The translations under genes and the position numbers were made by a program. Of a stretch of DNA of 16,315 nucleotides, positions 7,489-12,955 are shown piece after piece. The notes under the pieces were generated by a model. That model searched no databases. It was given only the letters and a program-made list of their open reading frames with translations, and was not told the origin of the DNA. Source of the stretch: Geodermatophilaceae bacterium (GTDB lineage: Bacteria > Actinomycetota > Actinomycetes > Mycobacteriales > Geodermatophilaceae); NCBI GenBank assembly GCA_013814015.1, contig JACCQS010000482.1, positions 1 through 16,315 of the forward strand, written 5' to 3'. Numbering within the stretch: the stretch's first letter is position 1; every line of letters starts with the position of its first letter.

Positions 7489-9318
7489 TCAGCCGATGAG
7501 CTGTTTGATCGGCTCGATGAAGAAGTACACCGCGAACAGAATGGCCGAGATCCACATCAGCGGATGGATGTCCTTGGCCCGGCCCTTGGCCAGCTGCAAC
7601 ACGACGAAGCTGATGAATCCGGCCCCGATCCCGTTGGTGATCGAGAAGGTGAACGGCATCAGCGCCATCGTCAGAAAGGCCGGGATGACCAGCGACAGGT
7701 CGTCGAACTCGAGGTTGCGGATCTGGCTGACCAGCAACGCGCCGACGACGACCAATGCCGGCGTCGCAGCCTCGGACGGAACGATGCTGACCAGCGGCGA
7801 GAGGAACATCGCGACCAGGAACAGCCCACCGGTGACCACGCTGGCCAAACCGGTCCGAGCACCGTCGGCGACCCCGGAGGCCGACTCGATGTAGGTCGTG
7901 TTGGACGAGACGCTGGACGCCCCGCCGGCAGCGGCGGCCACCGAGTCGACGAAGAGCACCCGGGTAGCGCCGGGCAGGTTGCCCTTCTTGTCCAGGAGCT
8001 TCCCCTCGGCGCCGACGGCAACGACGGTTCCCATCGTGTCGAAGAAGTCGGCCAGCATCAGGGTGAACACGATCAACAGTGCGGCTAATACACCGATCCG
8101 CTCGAATCCGCCGAAGAGCGAGAAGTTGCCCACGATCGACAGGTCCGGAGTGGCGACGAGGCTGTCGGGCAGGGCCGGCACGGTGAGTTGCCAGCCGTTC
8201 GGATTGACCCCGTCCGGTCCGAATGCCGGCCCCACCTTGGCGATGGCCTCCACGATGATCGCCAGAATGGTGGTCACCACGATGCCGATCAGGATTCCGC
8301 CGCGGACCTTGCGTACCACGAGAATGGACATGATCAGCACGCCGACGACGAAGACCAGCACCGGCCAGCCGTCCAGATTGAACCCGTTGCCCAGTTGGAC
8401 CGGGACGACGGTGTTGGCCGCGTCCGGCACCCGCTTCACGAACCCGGCATCGACCAGTCCGATCAGGGTCAGGAACAGCCCGATCCCGACGCTGATCGCG
8501 ATCTTGAGCTGTTGCGGGATGGCGAAGAGAATCGCGGTCCGCAGACCGGTGACCACCAGGATCGCGATCAACAGGCCTTCCAGCACGACCAGCCCCATGA
8601 CCTCCGGCCAGGAGAGCTGGGTGAGGGCGAGCACAGCGACCAGCGCGTTGAGGCCAAGCCCGGTGGCCAGTGCGAACGGGTACCGGCCGATGACGCCCAT
8701 CAGAATTGTCATGACTGCCGCGACCATCGCCGTCGTGGCCGCGACCGCGGCGAAGGGCAACGTCGTACCGTCGACGTCGGCGCCGCTGAGGATGATCGGG
8801 TTGAGCACCAGGATGTAGGCCATGGTGAAGAAGGTGACGAAACCGCCGCGGACCTCGCGGACGTACGTCGATCGACGCTGGCTCACTTCGAAGTAGGCGT
8901 CGAAGCCGCTCTTGGGCCTGATCGCGGGACCGGTGTTGATCCGGGGACCGGTCCTGGTGCTGACCGGCGCCTCCTCGGTGACGGCGCTCGCGCCGCGCGA
9001 CATGCGAACTCGGGGAAGGCGACGTCGTGGGGCGACCGCGGCGACGCCGGCGTCTATGTCGGTGTCCGGGTCGCTCTCGGTTTCATCCGCATCATCGACT
9101 TCGACGGCCAGGCCATCATCGTCATCGTCGAGGTCATCCCCTTCGACGTTGTCGTCATCGAGGTCATCGTCATCGTCGAGGTCATCCCCTTCGACGTTGT
9201 CGTCATCGAGGTTGTCGGTGTCCGCCTCGGCAGGTGGTTGCTTCGTCGCGTCCTTGCTGGTGTCTCGAGGACGCCGACCAGAGGGCGGAGTGGACGCAGC
9301 GATGTGGCGAACGGACAA
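7489..9318 (-). CDS. AzgA/NCS2-type purine permease with acidic N-terminal extension
   Basis: Guanine/hypoxanthine/adenine-type proton symporter. The membrane domain starts at FDAYFEVSQRRSTYVREVRGGFVTFFTMAYILVLNP and contains the AzgA-family landmarks DFFDTMGT, SSNTTYIESASGVADGARTG and SITNGIGAGFI; about 12-14 helices are expected. The start is uncertain. TTG at 9318 (609 aa) has GAGG six bases upstream and lies below a good promoter (9387-9415). GTG at 9399 (636 aa) would lie upstream of that promoter's predicted transcript start. ATG at 9003 (504 aa) would give ordinary family length but lacks a ribosome binding site. The extra roughly 105 residues hold a duplicated Asp-rich block and then a basic stretch (APRRRLPRVRMSRG). 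The GAC/GAT codon pattern looks coding. The neighbouring divergent DUF2530 gene is a common companion of this permease in actinobacteria (from memory). Confidence 0.88.
   Translation of the reverse strand: MSVRHIAASTPPSGRRPRDTSKDATKQPPAEADTDNLDDDNVEGDDLDDDDDLDDDNVEGDDLDDDDDGLAVEVDDADETESDPDTDIDAGVAAVAPRRRLPRVRMSRGASAVTEEAPVSTRTGPRINTGPAIRPKSGFDAYFEVSQRRSTYVREVRGGFVTFFTMAYILVLNPIILSGADVDGTTLPFAAVAATTAMVAAVMTILMGVIGRYPFALATGLGLNALVAVLALTQLSWPEVMGLVVLEGLLIAILVVTGLRTAILFAIPQQLKIAISVGIGLFLTLIGLVDAGFVKRVPDAANTVVPVQLGNGFNLDGWPVLVFVVGVLIMSILVVRKVRGGILIGIVVTTILAIIVEAIAKVGPAFGPDGVNPNGWQLTVPALPDSLVATPDLSIVGNFSLFGGFERIGVLAALLIVFTLMLADFFDTMGTVVAVGAEGKLLDKKGNLPGATRVLFVDSVAAAAGGASSVSSNTTYIESASGVADGARTGLASVVTGGLFLVAMFLSPLVSIVPSEAATPALVVVGALLVSQIRNLEFDDLSLVIPAFLTMALMPFTFSITNGIGAGFISFVVLQLAKGRAKDIHPLMWISAILFAVYFFIEPIKQLIG
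9118..9213. repeat. 48-bp tandem duplication encoding an acidic 16-residue repeat
   Basis: Two 48-bp copies (9118-9165 and 9166-9213) differ only at the last base. On the minus strand each encodes the 16-residue unit LDDDNVEGDDLDDDDD in the N-terminal extension of the purine permease. The duplication keeps the frame, which supports this stretch being translated. Confidence 0.9.
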
Positions 9319-9386
9319 CGGGGACCTCGGCGTAGGTAACGACGGCACCGGTGAGTGTGCCGCGCAGGAATGGTGGCGAAGCAGGG

Positions 9387-9415
9387 AGCATCGTGCCACA
9401 CCCCAGCCGCGTCAA
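9387..9415 (-). promoter_or_regulatory. Probable sigma70-type promoter for the purine permease
   Basis: On the minus strand TTGACG (9410-9415, five of six consensus bases) is followed after exactly 17 bases by GATGCT (9387-9392, with the key A and final T). Transcription would start near 9380, about 60 bases upstream of the TTG start at 9318. This would exclude the GTG at 9399 as the initiation codon from this promoter. Confidence 0.5.
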
Positions 9416-9449
9416 GTGGCCTATCGCCACAGGGACATAAGGTGACCGC

Positions 9450-9758
9450 GTGAGCCCCGCGCTGCGTCCCGCGCCTCCGCCCAAGGAGATCAACACAGTG
9501 CGGGTGGCTGTGGCCGGAACAGCGCTGTCCCTGGTCGGTTTCCTGGTGCTCTTGTTCTTCATCCCGGCCCTTCGCCGAGCAGACGCGATGATCTGGCTGT
9601 GGTCGTTTCTGGCCGCTTTTCTGATCGGGTTGTGGGGCCTGGGCATCGCTATGTGGCAGGGCAGGACCCGCCGCCCGGACAGGGTCAACCTCACTGAACC
9701 GGCATCTACGGCCGCGTCCACTGTGGATGATCGCAAGGATGTCCCGCCCAGCCGCTAG
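9450..9758 (+). CDS. DUF2530 small membrane protein
   Basis: A 102-aa protein with a Pro-rich start (SPALRPAPPPKEINTVRVAVAGTALS), two membrane helices (about residues 20-42, TALSLVGFLVLLFFIPAL, and 47-69, MIWLWSFLAAFLIGLWGLGIAMW) and a hydrophilic C-terminal tail. The PPP-K-x-NTVRV-x-x-x-GTALW-type opening is the DUF2530 signature, an actinobacterial family of unknown function. The GTG start has AAGGTG (9439-9444) five bases upstream. TAAGGT in the same place could instead be a -10 box giving a leaderless mRNA. The gene is divergent from the purine permease, so the two share an intergenic regulatory region. A homologue (Rv0879c) lies next to a MarR gene in M. tuberculosis. No enzymatic motif is seen, and no function should be inferred from the fold alone. 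Confidence 0.82.
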   Translation: MSPALRPAPPPKEINTVRVAVAGTALSLVGFLVLLFFIPALRRADAMIWLWSFLAAFLIGLWGLGIAMWQGRTRRPDRVNLTEPASTAASTVDDRKDVPPSR

Positions 9759-9796
9759 ATAAGCGTCCTCTCACCGTCAACTCATCGTCATGCCAT

Positions 9797-9840
9797 GTCC
9801 GGCAATCAGAGTTAAGCCAGAGCCGGACAGAGGGTCCGGC
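9797..9840 (+). promoter_or_regulatory. Leader with two mutually exclusive hairpins
   Basis: GCCGGAC (9822-9828) can pair with GTCCGGC on either side: with 9797-9803 (18-base loop) or with 9834-9840 (5-base loop, perfect 7-bp stem). The downstream hairpin ends 10 bases before the AGGA ribosome binding site of the small gene at 9863. Competing stems of this kind are found in riboregulatory leaders, but no known riboswitch class is recognised here. Confidence 0.4.
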
Positions 9841-9862
9841 ATCCATAGAAAGGAACGCAGAC

Positions 9863-9979
9863 ATGGCTCGCTCAGGAATCTTCGCCGCAGTCGCCCCCGC
9901 GTCCACTGGCACCCAGGACCTGACCTCGCGGTCTCGGCCGCGGCGTCGGCGCCGTCGGAACCGTACGCGCACCAACTGA
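9863..9979 (+). CDS. 38-aa Arg-rich small peptide (unknown; possible leader peptide)
   Basis: A short open frame reading MARSGIFAAVAPASTGTQDL then TSRSRPRRRRRRNRTRTN. The ATG has an excellent ribosome binding site (GAAAGGAA at 9848-9855, core AGGA eight bases upstream). It is preceded by a structured leader and followed, 15 bases after the stop, by a 13-bp perfect hairpin, so it looks like a designed unit rather than a chance frame. The first half is neutral and small-residue rich; the second half has 11 arginines in 18 residues, six in a row. I recognise no family. It could be a regulatory leader peptide whose Arg run slows ribosomes before the hairpin, an exported or nucleic-acid-binding micropeptide, or (less likely) spurious. 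It lies directly upstream of the degraded ABC exporter and the kinase. Confidence 0.55.
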   Translation: MARSGIFAAVAPASTGTQDLTSRSRPRRRRRRNRTRTN

Positions 9980-9985
9980 TTCACG

Positions 9986-11156
9986 ATGCACAAGCCGAAA
10001 GGCCCCCGTCGCATCCGGCTGGCCGCCGAAACCTCAGGCCAGACCGCGCGAAGGGGGCCTTTCGGTGTTCGACCGCTCGCGGCGCTGAGACTTGCGCTGG
10101 CCCCGCTCAGCGAAAAGGCCGGACTCGTCGCGGCCGCACCTCCGGTCCCGATCCGCGAGATCATTCGCCGGTTCTGGCCGGATCTTCGAGCTGATCGCTG
10201 GCTTCTGCTTCTCGGTCTGGGTGCCGTGGCCGCGCTGCCGGCCATCGTCACCATCGAGGTCTGGCTCTTCCAGATCCTGGTCGACAGCGTGCTCGTCCCG
10301 CAGGTGCTCGGGCCGCTGGGCTGGCTGGCACTGGCCTACCTGGCCCTGAATCTGTGCTCCGGCGGCCTTTCCTATACCGACGAGTACGTCGCAGCCCGGG
10401 TCGGCGGGAGGTTCCTGGTTCGGTTGCGCTCACGGTTGTTCGCCCACGTGCACCAACTCTCGCTTCCGATACTGGACCGCCGTCGCCTCGGTGACCTCGT
10501 GGCGCGGCTGAGCGGCGATGTCGCCGCGATCGAATCCCTGTTCGTCAGCGGTCTGACCAGCATCGTGTCGGCCGTCTTCCAACTGTTCTTCTTCATCGGC
10601 GCCCTGTTGTTGCTGGACTGGCAACTCGCCCTTGCCTCCCTGGTGCTTGCCCCGCTGTTCTGGGGTACGGCCCGCTTCTACGCCCAACGGCTGAAGCGGG
10701 CCTCGCGCGAGAAGCGCCGGCGCACCGGGTCGTTGTCCTCGATAGCCGAGGAATCGTTGTCCTCTGCCGCACTGGTCCAGAGCCATGGACTTCAGGCACA
10801 GGAGGCTCGCCGCTTCCACGACCAGGCCGAGGACGTCTACGAGGCGGAACTGGCCGCCGCAAAACTGCGAGGCATCTACCCCATCGTGGTCCACCTGTTC
10901 GAACTCGCCGGCATGCTCGCCGCGATCGTCCTGGGCGCTTGGGCGCTGGCCGATGGCCGGCTCACGCTGGGAGGGATGCTCGCCTTCCTCGCCTATCTGG
11001 GCATGCTCTACCGCCCGGTGCAGGAACTCGGTCACCCACGACCCTGAGGTGGCGGCGATGGCCCACCGCACCCTGATGATCGAGGGCGGGCAGATCCGCT
11101 GCGGTCAGATCACCGAGACCGCCGATGCCCGTCCTGCGCTGGGTGCCGAAACGTGA
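9986..11156 (+). pseudogene. ABC exporter (MsbA/ABCB type) with the nucleotide-binding domain deleted
   Basis: The frame 9986-11047 (353 aa) encodes a six-helix ABC exporter transmembrane domain, from PIREIIRRFWPDLRADRWLL through SLPILDRRRLGDLVARLSGDVAAIE to GGMLAFLAYLGMLYRPVQELG. In intact exporters about 200 residues of nucleotide-binding domain follow. Here the sequence jumps at about 11030, with a frame change, straight to VTHDPEVAAMAHRTLMIEGG (from 11031), the H-loop and end of an ABC ATPase, running to a TGA at 11154-11156. Walker A, Q-loop, signature and Walker B are all missing. In the first frame translation stops at 11047 after a nonsense HPRP. The original stop overlaps the GTG of the kinase gene. 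The only in-frame start that keeps the first helix is ATG 9986, which has no ribosome binding site and lies seven bases past the small peptide stop. An assembly error is an alternative explanation. Confidence 0.8.
9994..10066 (+). terminator. Long strong hairpin, probable terminator or attenuator
   Basis: CCGAAAGGCCCCC (9995-10007) and GGGGGCCTTTCGG (10053-10065) are perfect 13-bp arms, with a G-U pair outside. After one G/A mismatch four more pairs follow (10009-10012 with 10048-10051), and the loop carries a nested 6-bp stem CTGGCC/GGCCAG (10019-10024 with 10037-10042). AAAGGCCCCC/GGGGGCCTTT stems are typical actinobacterial intrinsic terminators; no U-tract follows. It begins 15 bases after the small peptide stop and lies inside the putative 5' end of the ABC exporter gene, so an attenuator is possible. 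Confidence 0.7.
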
Positions 11157-12031
11157 CCACCGCATCGGCGCCGGCGGCGGCCGACACACCGCACCAGGAA
11201 CTGGCCCCTGGCGTGACCGTTCTGCAACTGCTGCACGAAGGGCACCGGATCAACGTCTATGACGCCTGGAGCGAGCAGCGGGGCTGCCGGGTCGTCGCCA
11301 AGGCGCTGCGGCCCGATCACCTCGAGGATCCCAAGGGAGCCCGGCAGCTGCGCGCCGAGGGACGGGTGCTCAGGTCCCTGAACCACCCGCACATCGTTCG
11401 CTGGTACGAGACCATCCGCGAACCGGCACCGGTGTTGATCCTGGAGACCATCTCCGGCTTCACCCTGAGTGCGCTACTGGACGAGCACGAACGGCTGCCG
11501 ATCCGCGACGTTCTGCACCTCGGGCTGCACCTCATCTCCGCGATCGGCTACCTGCACCGCAACGGATGGCTCCACCTGGACCTGAAGCCATCCAACGTGG
11601 TGGCTGAAGCCGGCCGGGCCAAGCTGATCGACCTGTCCATCGCCCGGCGGCCGGGCAAAGGCGTTGCCGGCGCCGGCACCCGCGGCTACCTCGCCCCCGA
11701 ACAGGCCCTGGGACAGCAGCTCGGTCCGGCCACGGATGTGTGGGGTGTCGGCGGGGTTCTCTACGAGTCCATCGTGGGCGAGCCTGCGGTGCCCCACGAG
11801 AGCGGCACCTCCACTGCGACCGGCCAGCGCCCCAGTCATCTGATCGCCGTGCCCGTACCCCTCAAGACCCGGCGCCGGGTTCCTCCGGCCGTGGCGGCGT
11901 TGATCGACGCGGCGCTGCGGCTGGATCCGGCGCAGCGGCCGACGATCGCCGACTGCGCGACTGTGCTCGCTGATGCCCTGGGGATCAACCCCGTCCCGCA
12001 CACCCACTCTGAACCGCCGTTTTCGCGATAA
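11153..12031 (+). CDS. Soluble Ser/Thr protein kinase (HLD-type), coupled to the ABC exporter
   Basis: A 292-aa eukaryotic-type kinase with no membrane segment or sensor domain. Catalytic residues are present: Lys50 (VVAK), Glu69 (QLRAEG), Asp143/Lys145/Asn148 in HLDLKPSN, Asp160 in the DFG position (IDLS), APE at 181-183, and Asp195 and Arg262 in the C-lobe. HRD is changed to HLD and DFG to DLS, and the glycine loop (LLHEGHRINVYDAW) keeps only one glycine, so it is a non-RD kinase probably not activated by activation-loop phosphorylation. Its GTG start overlaps, as GTGA, the stop of the original ABC exporter frame. This implies the kinase was translated with that exporter and may have phosphorylated it, its substrate or a regulator; that is inference. 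The final residues PPFSR and the stop codon are encoded inside a 14-bp repeat. It converges on DUF3027. Confidence 0.87.
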   Translation: MTTASAPAAADTPHQELAPGVTVLQLLHEGHRINVYDAWSEQRGCRVVAKALRPDHLEDPKGARQLRAEGRVLRSLNHPHIVRWYETIREPAPVLILETISGFTLSALLDEHERLPIRDVLHLGLHLISAIGYLHRNGWLHLDLKPSNVVAEAGRAKLIDLSIARRPGKGVAGAGTRGYLAPEQALGQQLGPATDVWGVGGVLYESIVGEPAVPHESGTSTATGQRPSHLIAVPVPLKTRRRVPPAVAALIDAALRLDPAQRPTIADCATVLADALGINPVPHTHSEPPFSR

Positions 12032-12073
12032 CCGCGCGTTTGCTGGCCCGATTCGCGCAGTTTTCGCGATAAC
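12019..12073. repeat. Pair of 14-bp direct repeats flanking a GC-rich spacer
   Basis: GTTTTCGCGATAAC occurs at 12019-12032 and again at 12060-12073, 41 bases apart. The first copy contains the kinase stop codon (TAA 12029-12031). The spacer has short GCGCG/CGCGC complementarity. The second copy abuts the hairpin at 12074. It could be one unit of a dispersed intergenic repeat or a pair of regulator sites. Confidence 0.75.
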
Positions 12074-12097
12074 GGTCGTCATGGATCGATGACGACC
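12074..12097. terminator. Perfect 9-bp hairpin between convergent genes
   Basis: GGTCGTCAT (12074-12082) and ATGACGACC (12089-12097) form a perfect 9-bp stem with a 6-base loop (GGATCG). It lies between the kinase stop (12031) and the DUF3027 stop (12128), which converge, so a bidirectional terminator is the simplest reading. There is no U-tract. Confidence 0.5.
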
Positions 12098-12127
12098 TGC
12101 TCCGAGCGAGGGGTGGGCCAGGAGGCG

Positions 12128-12955
12128 CTAGTCGACTGGCAGGATGTCGAAATCTGCCGTGTTGTACGACGGACCGGCCTCGGGCGGCGCTGGCTCGATC
12201 ACGGCTTCGGAGTGCCCGCCGCAACCGAAGTCCGCGCTCACGACGTGGCCGTCGGCCGGGGCCAGCACGTTCGCGCAGGCGCCGAAGAGTTGTCGCATCG
12301 ACCCGGCGATAGGCAGGAAGTAGCCACAGGAGGCGCATTCGCCGGGAGCATGCCGCGCCATGGGCGTGGCCGGACCGTGCTCGCCGGTGTGCCAGCGATC
12401 GGCGGCCTCCGTACGACCCTCGCGGGACAGCACCCGGATCCGCCCCACGCCGAGCTCGAACAGAATCGGTTCGACGCCGGGATCCTCGGCGGCCGGATCA
12501 TCGCTGCCCAGGTAGCTGGGAACCAGGCGGAGGTCATCAGCTTCCGTCGGCAGTACGTCGGAGACGCTGAGGTCCCCGGGCATGATTCGCTCGCTCCAAG
12601 GCACCCAGGCCGGGGCCAACAGCGCACCGTCCCCGGGCAGCAGTACGACCTCGTCCACGGTGATCTTCTTGCTCCGCGGGGCGCGGGCCAGCGTGACCGA
12701 CCACTGCCAGCCGCCGTAGCCACGCGCTGCGCTGGTGAAGCGGTGGGTGACCACCCGATCGGACTCCGCCTCGGCGACCACGCCGAGATGATCACCGACG
12801 GTGTTCCCGCCGAGTTCGACCGCCGCGGCGCGCGCCGTCGGCTCGCCGTCGCGCAGCACGGCGTCGATGGATGCCTCATGACTTCGGGTAGACGTTGGAG
12901 GACTCACCGGCTCATCATCCCCGATGCACGAGGCACTGTTGCAAGATGGGCTCAT
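12128..12955 (-). CDS. DUF3027 protein
   Basis: With the ATG at 12955 the protein has 275 residues. The N-terminal half (VGDHLGVVAEAESDRVVTHRF...GYGGWQWSVTLARAPRSKKITVDEVVLLPGDGALLAPAWVPWSERIMPGDLSVSDVLPT, about 53-137) and the C-terminal module with HAPGECASCGYFLPIAGSMRQLFGACANVLAPADGHVVSADFGCGGHSE (about 202-250) are the diagnostic parts of DUF3027, an actinobacterial family of unknown function (Rv0877 in M. tuberculosis). Cys207, Cys210, Cys227 and Cys245, with His202 and His248 nearby, look like a metal-binding, zinc-ribbon-like site; this is inferred from spacing. It is probably cytoplasmic, with no helices or signal. The start overlaps the divergent MFS start. Longer in-frame starts lie inside that gene and are unlikely. 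Confidence 0.83.
   Translation of the reverse strand: MSPSCNSASCIGDDEPVSPPTSTRSHEASIDAVLRDGEPTARAAAVELGGNTVGDHLGVVAEAESDRVVTHRFTSAARGYGGWQWSVTLARAPRSKKITVDEVVLLPGDGALLAPAWVPWSERIMPGDLSVSDVLPTEADDLRLVPSYLGSDDPAAEDPGVEPILFELGVGRIRVLSREGRTEAADRWHTGEHGPATPMARHAPGECASCGYFLPIAGSMRQLFGACANVLAPADGHVVSADFGCGGHSEAVIEPAPPEAGPSYNTADFDILPVD

Noticed and set aside
9118..9213. CRISPR-like or satellite array
   Set aside because: Only two adjacent copies with no spacers, and the frame is preserved in a coding region, so it is a coding tandem duplication.
8188..9339. 383-codon plus-strand open frame opposite the purine permease
   Set aside because: Asp/His-rich shadow translation with no family resemblance. 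Its hydrophobic VIVIVEVIPFDVVVIEV part is the antisense of the Asp-rich repeat.
9319..9399. GTG 9399 as the start of the purine permease
   Set aside because: It would lie upstream of the predicted transcript start of the TTGACG-N17-GATGCT promoter and has no spaced ribosome binding site. It remains possible if another promoter is used.
9863..12031. Class III/IV lanthipeptide cluster (precursor, kinase, exporter)
   Set aside because: The kinase is stand-alone, with no lyase or LanC-like cyclase domain. The peptide has no leader/core pattern or Cys, and its core is Arg-rich. The evidence does not support a RiPP call.
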